A stretch of DNA of 64,000 nucleotides. Origin: CAYZED01 sp964477445 (GTDB lineage Bacteria; Bacillota; Clostridia; Lutisporales; Lutisporaceae). The notes below the pieces were generated by a model. That model ran no database searches and was not told the DNA's origin. It was given only the letters and a program-made list of their open reading frames with translations. Made by a program: the position numbers and the translations under genes. The stretch lies in contig CAYZED010000012.1 in the NCBI GenBank assembly GCA_964477445.1, positions 7,538 through 71,537 on the forward strand, given 5' to 3'. Positions 1 through 7,029 of the stretch are shown in pieces (positions within the stretch are counted from its first letter, which is position 1; each line of letters starts with the position of its first letter).

Positions 1-29
1 TAAATAATCAATATACAATTTGCCTTTTT

Positions 30-39
30 NNNNNNNNNN
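30..39. other. assembly gap (10 N)
   Basis: A placeholder of exactly ten Ns. The rest of the first 195 bases is AT-rich with no ORF I can support. The same 10-N length recurs at 6881, 22337, 23146, 26871 and 30668, so it is a fixed placeholder and not a measured distance. Confidence 0.95.
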
Positions 40-195
40 CGAGAAGTACTCAATTAATAACTAGAAAAATTAATCCATGCAAATTTTATGATGAAAATAG
101 ATTAAAAATTACACGTCACACCACTCCTTTTTTTCATTTATATGTTAATCTTTAATTATCCAATTTTGTAAAAATATTTGAAAGGGGGCAGAGCA

Positions 196-405
196 ATGGC
201 GATTTTTGCAGTTTTATTATCTTTACTTTGTTTTATTTTTTTCATAGGATTAATTATTTTTAGTATTTATTTGTGTGTTCTTTACGTAAAATTATACAGA
301 AGAGGCATCAAAGCATTAGACATATATTTGAAACTTACTAAAAACGAAAAGAATTTAAAAATTGAAGAAATGAGTAACGTAGTACTACCGACTTCAGAAA
401 CATAA
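196..405 (+). CDS. small one-TM membrane protein, paralogue 1
   Basis: A 69-residue protein of unrecognised family. The ATG at 196 is chosen because a strong AAAGGGGG site lies at 181-188; a TTG at 178 would sit before that site. Residues 3-30 form one strongly hydrophobic segment, followed by the basic motif LYRRGIKALDIYLK and a polar tail. The next gene, 27 bp downstream, encodes a second small membrane protein with the nearly identical motif LARRGIKALDIF after its TM segment, so the two look like a tandem duplicate. The hydrophobic-then-basic order predicts a cytoplasmic C-terminus. Function unknown. Confidence 0.7.
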   Translation: MAIFAVLLSLLCFIFFIGLIIFSIYLCVLYVKLYRRGIKALDIYLKLTKNEKNLKIEEMSNVVLPTSET

Positions 406-432
406 AATTAGTAATGAAAAGGAGCAAATCAT

Positions 433-612
433 ATGGACTATGAAGTATTTTCAGCTGACCCTACCTTAAACATGATTATCTGGATAATTTATATTGCTCT
501 TTTAGTATTTATGTTAGGTTTTGGAATATATATGTATGTATTATTTTTTAAGTTAGCCAGAAGAGGGATCAAAGCGCTAGATATTTTTATTGCTAAAAAC
601 AGATTAAATTAA
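433..612 (+). CDS. small one-TM membrane protein, paralogue 2
   Basis: A 59-residue protein starting at ATG 433, behind AAAGGAG at 417-423. Residues 13-39 are hydrophobic (one TM segment) and are followed by KLARRGIKALDIFIAKN. The RRGIKALDI block is shared with the preceding gene and is the only strongly conserved part of the pair. An intrinsic terminator follows 14 bp after the stop, so the two genes probably form a bicistronic unit separate from the ylxM-ffh operon. Family not recognised. Confidence 0.65.
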   Translation: MDYEVFSADPTLNMIIWIIYIALLVFMLGFGIYMYVLFFKLARRGIKALDIFIAKNRLN

Positions 613-625
613 ATTAAAAAACCAC

Positions 626-662
626 GCTGTAAAGTAATTTTGCTTTACAGCTGTTTTTTTTT
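626..662 (+). terminator. intrinsic terminator
   Basis: GCTGTAAAG (626-634) pairs perfectly with CTTTACAGC (643-651) across an 8-nt loop, followed by a run of at least nine Ts. It closes the small-membrane-protein pair. Confidence 0.9.
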
Positions 663-724
663 CTGATATACTAACAAAGTGATTTACAAGAAGCACTATA
701 TTTAATTGAAAAGGATAATAATTT

Positions 725-1129
725 ATGGACAAAATTGGACAAGAAGCGTTATTATTCGATTTTTATGGCCCGCTTCTCACACAGAAACAAATTGAAATCA
801 TGGACATGCATATGAACAGTGATCTTTCACTAGGTGAGATTTCTGAACATCTTGGGATTAGCAGACAAGGAGTGCATGATGCAGTAAAAAAGTCTGTTTT
901 GACTCTTACTGAATATGAAAAAAAACTTGGACTAGTTAATAAATATCTGACTCAGAAGGATATTTTGATAAAAATCATTGAGAAGACTAATATGCTGAAA
1001 ACAAAATTCCCATATAGCGGCGAAATAAGCGCACTAGAAAATATTAATAACAAAGAAAATATAAATGAATTCGAAAATATTAATAACTTGATAGACGATA
1101 TAAATATTGAATTAAACAATCTATTGTAG
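725..1129 (+). CDS. ylxM: YlxM, UPF0122 helix-turn-helix protein of the SRP operon
   Basis: A 134-residue protein of the YlxM family, small sigma-region-4-like proteins encoded directly upstream of ffh in most Firmicutes and thought to modulate the signal recognition particle. The conserved YGPLLTQKQ block (14-22) and an HTH (about 35-56, ISEHLGISRQGVHDAV) are present. The C-terminal 30 residues are a low-complexity Asn/Glu/Ile tail built from repeats of the form ENINN/ENINEF, longer and more repetitive than usual. The stop is 21 bp before ffh, so the two are cotranscribed. Confidence 0.92.
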   Translation: MDKIGQEALLFDFYGPLLTQKQIEIMDMHMNSDLSLGEISEHLGISRQGVHDAVKKSVLTLTEYEKKLGLVNKYLTQKDILIKIIEKTNMLKTKFPYSGEISALENINNKENINEFENINNLIDDINIELNNLL

Positions 1130-1150
1130 AAAATTTATTTGGAGGTAGTT

Positions 1151-2485
1151 ATGGCATTTGAAGGATTAGCAGATAAACTTCAGTCTACCCTTAAGAAACT
1201 CCGCGGAGCCGGAAAGCTAAATGAAAAAGATATTAAAGAAGCTATGCGAGAAGTGCGAATGGCACTACTCGAAGCCGATGTAAATTATAAAGTAACAAAA
1301 GATTTCATCCAAAAGGTATCAGACCGAGCGGTAGGCGCGGAAATACTTGAAAGCCTTAACGCGGGACAGCAGGTCATAAAAATAGTTAACGAAGAACTTA
1401 CCGCTTTAATGGGTAGCACAGGCAGCAAAATAGTTTTCTCAAGCAAACCACCTACTATTATTATGATGGTCGGCTTACAGGGTGCAGGGAAAACCACAAC
1501 TTGCGGAAAGCTCGCTTTACATCTTAAAAAACAGGGCAAGAAACCGTTACTTGTTGCTTGCGATATTTATAGGCCAGCGGCGATTCAACAGCTTGAGATT
1601 GTTGCCGAAAAAGTAGGCGTACAGTCATTCACCATGGGAGACAAAAATAGTCCCACAGAAATTACTAAAGAAGCTCTGAAGTTTGCTTTTAGTCATTTGA
1701 ACGATGTTGTAATTATAGATACAGCAGGTCGACTTCACATTAATGAAGAATTAATGAATGAACTCTCAGACCTAAAGAAAAATATCAAACCGACGGAGAT
1801 TTTACTTGTAGTTGATGCTATGACAGGTCAAGATGCAGTAAATGTAGCAGAAAGTTTTAACGAAAAATTAGGGCTTGATGGAGTTATACTAACTAAGCTT
1901 GATGGTGATACTAGAGGTGGTGCGGCTTTATCTGTTAAAGCGGTTACTGGAAAACCAATTAAGTTCACAGGTATAGGCGAAAAACTTGATGAGTTTGAAC
2001 CTTTTTATCCAGATAGAATGGCTTCTAGAATCCTTGGTATGGGAGATGTACTTAGCTTAATCGAAAAAGCACAGACTAACTTTGATGAAAAGAAAGCTAT
2101 AGATTTAGAGAAAAAAATCAGAAGATCTCAGTTTACACTAGAAGATTTCCTAGATCAGCTACAGGAAATAAAAAAAATGGGATCACTAAGTTCGATAGTA
2201 AATATGATACCTGGTGTTTCTCAGAAACTTAAGGGCGCGACTGTTGATGATCGCGAATTAGTTAAAACTGAAGCAATAATTCGTTCAATGACAAAAAAAG
2301 AACGAGTTAATCCAAATATCTTAAATGCAAGCCGTAGAAAGAGAATCGCTGCTGGTAGTGGCACTCAAGTTCAAGATGTAAACAAAATTATTAAGAATTT
2401 TGAACAAATGCAGAAAATGATGAAACAGTTTGGCGGAATGTCAGATGATATGGCTAAAGGGAAAAAGAAATTTCCTTTTATGTGA
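1151..2485 (+). CDS. ffh: signal recognition particle GTPase Ffh
   Basis: SRP54, the GTPase that binds signal peptides and 4.5S/6S RNA and delivers ribosomes to FtsY at the membrane. The start is ATG 1151 behind GGAGG (1141-1145), giving 444 residues, normal for the family. The order is N domain (1-90), G domain with GLQGAGKTTT (P-loop about 108-117), DTAGR and TKLDGD, then the Met-rich M domain (about 297-444) carrying the RNA-binding segment around RRKRIAAGSG. The Met-rich tail QMQKMMKQFGGMSDDM is typical. Confidence 0.98.
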   Translation: MAFEGLADKLQSTLKKLRGAGKLNEKDIKEAMREVRMALLEADVNYKVTKDFIQKVSDRAVGAEILESLNAGQQVIKIVNEELTALMGSTGSKIVFSSKPPTIIMMVGLQGAGKTTTCGKLALHLKKQGKKPLLVACDIYRPAAIQQLEIVAEKVGVQSFTMGDKNSPTEITKEALKFAFSHLNDVVIIDTAGRLHINEELMNELSDLKKNIKPTEILLVVDAMTGQDAVNVAESFNEKLGLDGVILTKLDGDTRGGAALSVKAVTGKPIKFTGIGEKLDEFEPFYPDRMASRILGMGDVLSLIEKAQTNFDEKKAIDLEKKIRRSQFTLEDFLDQLQEIKKMGSLSSIVNMIPGVSQKLKGATVDDRELVKTEAIIRSMTKKERVNPNILNASRRKRIAAGSGTQVQDVNKIIKNFEQMQKMMKQFGGMSDDMAKGKKKFPFM

Positions 2486-2625
2486 TAAATCTTTAGCTAA
2501 GGTTTTATGAAAACGTTTTATCACAAAGGTTTATGATTAAGTTTCTTGATGCTAGTAACCGGAAATCCGGTTCTATATATAAGTTGTTATTAATAAATAG
2601 CACGAATAATTATGGAGGTGAAAAC

Positions 2626-2874
2626 ATGGCAGTAAAAATTAGACTAAGAAGAATGGGCGCTAAGAAAGCTCCTTTTTACAGAATTGTAGTTGCTGATTCA
2701 AGATCCCCGAGAGATGGAAGATTCATCGAGGAAATTGGTTATTACAACCCAATGACAAACCCAGCTGATGTCAAAATTGACATAGAAGCAGCAAAAAAAT
2801 GGCTTTCTGACGGAGCTCAACCTACAGACACTGTTAAAGTGCTCTTAAAGAAGAGTGGAGCGATCTCCGAATAA
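2626..2874 (+). CDS. rpsP: 30S ribosomal protein bS16
   Basis: An 82-residue bS16 starting at ATG 2626 behind GGAGGTG (2614-2620). The family signature VKIRLRRMGAKKAPFYRIVVADSR lies at the N-terminus, followed by the GRFIEEIGYYNP block. An upstream in-frame extension to 2533 lacks a ribosome binding site and is not used. Classical position between ffh and the KH-protein gene. Confidence 0.98.
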   Translation: MAVKIRLRRMGAKKAPFYRIVVADSRSPRDGRFIEEIGYYNPMTNPADVKIDIEAAKKWLSDGAQPTDTVKVLLKKSGAISE

Positions 2875-2893
2875 TCTTCGAGGAGTGTGAGTT

Positions 2894-3121
2894 ATGAAAG
2901 AACTAGTTGAAGTAATTGCGAAGGCACTGGTTAAATATCCTGATCAAGTCGTTGTTAAACAGACAGAAACGGATAGAGAAATTCTTATCGAGCTAACGGT
3001 AGCAGCTGAAGACATGGGAAAAGTAATCGGAAAGCATGGCCGCATAGCAAAAAATATTAGAACTGTTGTTAAATCAGCAGCATATGATATTGATAAGAGG
3101 ATATCAGTAGAAATACTTTAA
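2894..3121 (+). CDS. khpA: KH-domain RNA-binding protein KhpA
   Basis: A 75-residue single KH domain protein (YlqC/KhpA family), an RNA chaperone that in other Firmicutes pairs with KhpB and affects cell division and elongation. The KH GXXG loop reads GKHGR (about 43-47) within VIGKHGRIAKNIRTVV. GAGGAG at 2880-2885 precedes the ATG. It sits 19 bp behind rpsP, as usual. Confidence 0.95.
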   Translation: MKELVEVIAKALVKYPDQVVVKQTETDREILIELTVAAEDMGKVIGKHGRIAKNIRTVVKSAAYDIDKRISVEIL

Positions 3122-3126
3122 TGATC

Positions 3127-3149
3127 GGGGGTTAGTTATTACTGACCCC
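3127..3149 (+). terminator. hairpin after khpA (weak terminator or attenuator)
   Basis: GGGGTTAGT (3128-3136) pairs with ACTGACCCC (3141-3149), with one G-T pair, followed only by TTTAT. A second, imperfect dyad (about 3156-3180) and a short CGTG/CACG hairpin followed by TTTTT (3179-3194) come next. This 138-base gap is therefore structured and could attenuate transcription into rimM. No known leader family is recognised. Confidence 0.5.
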
Positions 3150-3259
3150 TTTATCGTGAGGATTAATCGTTAATCTCGCGTGAATCACGTTTTTATAACG
3201 TGCGAATGTTTTAATTTCGTATGAATTTTGTGAATTAATTTAAGAATTTAGGTGTTAAA

Positions 3260-3769
3260 ATGCTGGAATATATTCGAATAGGTCAAATTGTAAATTTACA
3301 TGGTCTTAAAGGCGATGTTAAAATTTATTCGCTGACAGATAATCTTAATAGATTCAAAAAACTTGAAGCGGTTCTTTTGGAAAAAAAAGATGGTTATGAA
3401 AAACTAAAAATAACTTCTGTGAAATTTTTAGCTGAAATGGTTATTCTTCATTTTGAGGGAATTGATACGCCTGAAATGGCACAAAAAATTAGAAATCAAT
3501 ATATTTGTGTAGATAGAGAAAATACTGTTAAACTGCCCAAAGACACATTTTTAATATGTGACTTAATTGGCTTAACTGTTAAGACAATGGACGGAGAAAC
3601 ATTAGGAATACTAACAGAAGTGCTTCAACCAGGTTCTAACGATGTTTACATTGTTAAGCCACTGGAAGGCGAAGACATACTAGTGCCAGCACTTAAGAGT
3701 GTAGTTAAAAAAATCGATTTTGAAACTAGAGAAGCTTTTGTAGAATTGCCTGAAGGCTTGTTGGATTAG
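3260..3769 (+). CDS. rimM: ribosome maturation factor RimM
   Basis: A 169-residue 16S rRNA processing factor that binds uS19 and assists 30S head assembly. The N-terminal RimM barrel begins IRIGQIVNLHGLKGDVKIYSLTD, a family signature. The C-terminal PRC-barrel half includes DLIGLTVKTMDGETLGILTEVLQPGSNDVYIVK, ending in a DILVPALKSVVKKID-type motif. It lies between khpA and trmD as in other Firmicutes. Confidence 0.97.
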   Translation: MLEYIRIGQIVNLHGLKGDVKIYSLTDNLNRFKKLEAVLLEKKDGYEKLKITSVKFLAEMVILHFEGIDTPEMAQKIRNQYICVDRENTVKLPKDTFLICDLIGLTVKTMDGETLGILTEVLQPGSNDVYIVKPLEGEDILVPALKSVVKKIDFETREAFVELPEGLLD

Positions 3770-3859
3770 TGTTTGAGAATAGAATTCAGCTTGGATTTTT
3801 TAAGTATATAATTTCTTTTCAAAGTTAAAGTGTAGTTTTAGAAATTTGAGAGGTATAAG

Positions 3860-4612
3860 ATGCATATCGATATAATGACGCTTTTTCCAGGTATGTTTCC
3901 TGCCGTCTTAGAGTCAAGTGTTTTAGGCAAAGCTATCGAAAAAGGTCTTTTTACACTGGAATATCATAATATTCGTGATTTTACAGAAAATAAACATAAA
4001 AAAGTTGATGACACACCTTTTGGTGGAGGGCTAGGTATGATTATGACTTGTCAACCAATTTTTTCAACTCATGAATATATTTCGAATAAACTCGGTAAAA
4101 AACCATATACGATAATGATGTCACCTCAAGGAAATACTTTTGACCAAAAAAAAGCTTTAGAATTATTAAAGCATGAAAATATATGTATTATTTGTGGACA
4201 CTATGAAGGTGTTGACGAGAGAGTCAGTGACGCGCTTGTAGACGAAGAGATATCTCTAGGAGACTTTGTGTTAACTGGGGGAGAAATTGCAGCTATGGCC
4301 ATTGTAGACGCTATATGTAGGCTTATTCCTGGAGTTCTTCGCGAAGAAGACTCACATAGTATCGAAAGTCATAGTTCAGGCATGTTAGAGTTTCCTCAAT
4401 ATACTAGACCTGCAGAATTTAAGGGCATGAGCGTGCCAGATATTTTGTTGTCTGGACATCATGAAAACGTTGATAAATGGCGAAGAGAACAGTCTATAAA
4501 ACGTACTTTTTTAAGGAGACCAGAATTACTTAAAAAAGTTGAATTGTCAAAAAAAGAACTAAAGTTTTTGAATGATTTAAAGACCGAAAGAATTTCTGAA
4601 GATGAATTTTAA
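3860..4612 (+). CDS. trmD: tRNA (guanine37-N1)-methyltransferase TrmD
   Basis: A 250-residue SPOUT-class enzyme that makes m1G37 in tRNAs with G36 and prevents +1 frameshifting. The knot motifs are intact: MSPQG, CGHYEGVDERV, then the invariant SLGDFVLTGGE segment. The C-terminal region has LLSGHHENVDKWRREQS. Start ATG 3860 behind AGAGGT. Full length. Confidence 0.98.
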   Translation: MHIDIMTLFPGMFPAVLESSVLGKAIEKGLFTLEYHNIRDFTENKHKKVDDTPFGGGLGMIMTCQPIFSTHEYISNKLGKKPYTIMMSPQGNTFDQKKALELLKHENICIICGHYEGVDERVSDALVDEEISLGDFVLTGGEIAAMAIVDAICRLIPGVLREEDSHSIESHSSGMLEFPQYTRPAEFKGMSVPDILLSGHHENVDKWRREQSIKRTFLRRPELLKKVELSKKELKFLNDLKTERISEDEF

Positions 4613-4675
4613 GAGGAAGTTTGGAATTTTGTATGGGATTTGTATGGGAATTATTTAAAAATATTAAAAAGTGAA

Positions 4676-4704
4676 TTGCATAAGAATAAACCTTATGATA
4701 TAAT
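4676..4704 (+). promoter_or_regulatory. rplS promoter with extended -10
   Basis: TTGCAT (4676-4681), a 17-bp spacer, then TATAAT (4699-4704) with a TG at 4696-4697. The roughly 65-base leader before rplS (ACGTTAAAACGGACGCTCCG onward) is GC-rich for this genome. L19 leaders are known from Firmicutes, but I cannot confirm that fold here. Confidence 0.85.
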
Positions 4705-4774
4705 ACTCACGTTAAAACGGACGCTCCGCTGCCTAAGTGCATGAACGTCTATGATGGAAGGAGGGACATTAAAG

Positions 4775-5125
4775 ATGAATCTTATAAGTGTAATTGAGAG
4801 CGAACAGCTCAGAAGTGATATTCCTGTATTCAATGTAGGAGACACTGTAAAAGTCCATGTTAAAGTTGTGGAAGGCGTAAGAGAAAGAATTCAGATTTAC
4901 GAAGGCGTTGTTCTTAAAAGACAAGGCGGCGGACTTTCTGAAACTTTCACAGTAAGAAGATTATCCTCTGGCATTGGTGTGGAAAGAACTTTCCCATTAC
5001 ATAGCCCTAGAGTTGATAAAATCGAAGTGACCAGACAAGGTAAAGTTAGAAGAGCTAAACTAAACTATCTCAGAGATAGAGTTGGTAAAGCAGCTAAGGT
5101 TAAAGAAAAATCAAGAGCTCGATAG
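4775..5125 (+). CDS. rplS: 50S ribosomal protein bL19
   Basis: A 117-residue bL19 at the 30S-50S interface. ATG 4775 follows GGAAGGAGGG (4756-4765) at good spacing; ATGs at 4751 and 4754 precede that site and are not used. Family motifs: FNVGDTVKVHVKVVEG, RIQIYEGVVL and the Lys/Arg-rich end KLNYLRDRVGKAAKVKEK. It has its own promoter, separating it from trmD. Confidence 0.97.
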   Translation: MNLISVIESEQLRSDIPVFNVGDTVKVHVKVVEGVRERIQIYEGVVLKRQGGGLSETFTVRRLSSGIGVERTFPLHSPRVDKIEVTRQGKVRRAKLNYLRDRVGKAAKVKEKSRAR

Positions 5126-5140
5126 TATTCGAAGATTTGA

Positions 5141-5176
5141 AAGAGTTGTAATCTTAATGGTTATAGCTCTTTTTTA
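5141..5176 (+). terminator. intrinsic terminator after rplS
   Basis: AAGAGTTGTAATC (from 5141) pairs with GGTTATAGCTCTT (to 5171) using G-T pairs, followed by a T run. Confidence 0.8.
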
Positions 5177-5258
5177 TTGTATTTTTATTGTATGTAGACC
5201 TTTGTTTTGTTATTATATATAGTGGTATTGATACAAATAGGTAGGAGTAAATTTTAAA

Positions 5259-6158
5259 ATGAATATTCAATGGTATCCAGGTCATATGACCAAAGCGCGA
5301 CGAAAAATTGAAGAGGATATTAAGTTAGTAGATGTATTAGTTGAGCTACTAGACGCCAGAATCCCTTTGAGCAGTAGAAACCCTGACATTGACAGAATAG
5401 CAAAAGATAAAAAACGTATCGTCGTTTTAAATAAATATGATTTAGCTGACGAGAACGTGACGCGTTTATGGGTGAATTATTTTGAGAAAAAGGGAATTAA
5501 AGTAGTTCTTGCTGACAGCTCAAAAGGAAAAGGACTCAAGGAAGTTGAAAATGCGGCACTAAGTCTTATGAAAGAAAAGTTAGATAGACTTAAAGAGCGT
5601 GGGCTTTTAGTTAAAACAGTTAGAATTATGATTCTTGGAATACCAAATGTTGGAAAGTCGACGTTTATTAATAAAGTAGCAAAAAAAGCTATTACTGAAA
5701 CAGGCGACAGACCAGGTGTTACTAGATCACGACAATGGGTAAAAGTTAGCGATAGATTAGAATTACTTGATACACCAGGGATTCTTTGGCCAAAGTTTGA
5801 AGATGAAATGGTTGGCTATCACTTAGCATACACTGGGGCAATTAAAGATGACATTATAGATAGGATAACGCTTGCTGGCAAATTAGCGCTTTTATTATCA
5901 AAAAAATATCCTGAGAGAATGAAAGAGCGATATAAATTAACAGATGAAGAATTAAATCTTTCAATAGAAGAAATCTTAGAAATCATCGGAAAAAAGAGAG
6001 GTTTTCTCATGTCTGGTGGTCGAATTGATTTTGAAAGAACTGCTATTATTCTTTTAGATGAATTTAGAGGTGGGAAACTAGGGAAAATAACGCTTGAAAC
6101 GCCTGAAGACTTCAATAAAGCGGCTTTAGATGCCGATAGTATTAATAATAAAAAGTAA
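5259..6158 (+). CDS. rbgA: ribosome biogenesis GTPase RbgA (YlqF)
   Basis: A 299-residue circularly permuted GTPase needed for late 50S assembly. The permuted motif order is visible: G4 NKYD (about 59-62) precedes G1 GIPNVGKST (about 128-136) and G3 DTPGI (about 170). The N-terminal IQWYPGHMTKARRKI signature is intact. The extreme C-terminus (NNKK) and stop codon form the first unit of a tandem DNA repeat that fills the gap to rnhB. Confidence 0.97.
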   Translation: MNIQWYPGHMTKARRKIEEDIKLVDVLVELLDARIPLSSRNPDIDRIAKDKKRIVVLNKYDLADENVTRLWVNYFEKKGIKVVLADSSKGKGLKEVENAALSLMKEKLDRLKERGLLVKTVRIMILGIPNVGKSTFINKVAKKAITETGDRPGVTRSRQWVKVSDRLELLDTPGILWPKFEDEMVGYHLAYTGAIKDDIIDRITLAGKLALLLSKKYPERMKERYKLTDEELNLSIEEILEIIGKKRGFLMSGGRIDFERTAIILLDEFRGGKLGKITLETPEDFNKAALDADSINNKK

Positions 6159-6281
6159 AATAAAAAGTAAAATAAAAAGTAAAATAAAAAGTAAAATAAA
6201 AAGCAACAGTAAAAAGCAACAGTAAAAAGCAACAGTAAAAAGCAACAATATAAAGTAATAATAAAAAGTAATAATAAAATC
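6147..6281 (+). repeat. stop-codon-derived tandem array after rbgA
   Basis: Four exact copies of the 12-bp unit AATAAAAAGTAA (6147-6194), the first being the last three codons plus stop codon of rbgA. Four copies of the 13-bp unit AAAAAGCAACAGT follow (6198-6249, the last with one change), then degenerate TAATAATAAAAAG copies. There are no spacers, so it is not CRISPR-like. Confidence 0.95.
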
Positions 6282-6304
6282 AATAATGAATAAGGAAATA
6301 TATT

Positions 6305-6952
6305 ATGGCAATAAAGATTAGAAATATGGAAGTTGAATTAGAACGACTGGAAAAGATGAATCTTTATGAAAATGATTTATACTCGAGAGGTTATTTGAAA
6401 ATTGCTGGCATTGACGAAGCTGGAAGAGGGCCTTTGATGGGACCAGTAGTCGCGGCGGCGGTAATTTTGCCTAAAGGACTTCTCATACCTGGAGTTAATG
6501 ACTCGAAGAAAGTCTCTGAAAAGAATAGAGAAATTTTGTATGAAGAAATAATCGAGTCAGCCATATCATGGGGTGTCGGAATAATTGGACCTGAAAGAAT
6601 TGATAAAATTAATATACTAAATGCCACAAAAGAAGCTATGTTCCAAGCGATAAATAGTTTAAGCGAAAAGCCAGATCATTTATTAATAGATGCAGTTAAA
6701 CTGAACTATCCTGAGATCGAATTCACTCCCTTAATAAAAGGGGATAGTCTAAGTCATAGTATTGCAGCAGCGTCAATCATTGCGAAAGTCACAAGAGATA
6801 GAATTGTAAGGGAATACTCACTTTTATATCCTGATTTCAAATTTGAAAAGAACAAAGGTTATGGAACAGCTGAGCATATANNNNNNNNNNCACTTAAAAA
6901 GTTCGGCGCGCTACCGATTCACAGACGTTCGTTTATAAAGAATTTTTTTTGA
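6305..6952 (+). CDS. rnhB: ribonuclease HII (contains 10-N gap)
   Basis: RNase HII cleaves the RNA strand of RNA-DNA hybrids and starts ribonucleotide excision repair. The catalytic signature AGIDEAGRGPL (D, E) and a later LLIDAV aspartate are present, with GDSLSHSIAAASIIAKVTRD downstream. The gap at 6881-6890 interrupts the conserved segment between GYGTAEHI and LKKFGALPIHRRSF. From the family, only about two residues should be missing, so the true gap is probably about 4 nt; the frame is the same on both sides. Confidence 0.96.
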   Translation: MAIKIRNMEVELERLEKMNLYENDLYSRGYLKIAGIDEAGRGPLMGPVVAAAVILPKGLLIPGVNDSKKVSEKNREILYEEIIESAISWGVGIIGPERIDKINILNATKEAMFQAINSLSEKPDHLLIDAVKLNYPEIEFTPLIKGDSLSHSIAAASIIAKVTRDRIVREYSLLYPDFKFEKNKGYGTAEHIXXXXLKKFGALPIHRRSFIKNFF

Positions 6953-7029
6953 ATGAAGATATTTTTACTGTTATTGAATACTTCTTGTGTGTTTTGATTT
7001 ATTTTTCTTAAGATTGCGAGGCGAATATT

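Noticed and set aside
6147..6281. CRISPR-like array of short repeats
   Set aside because: Units are 12-13 bp, directly abutting with no spacers; it is a simple tandem repeat, as are the other arrays.
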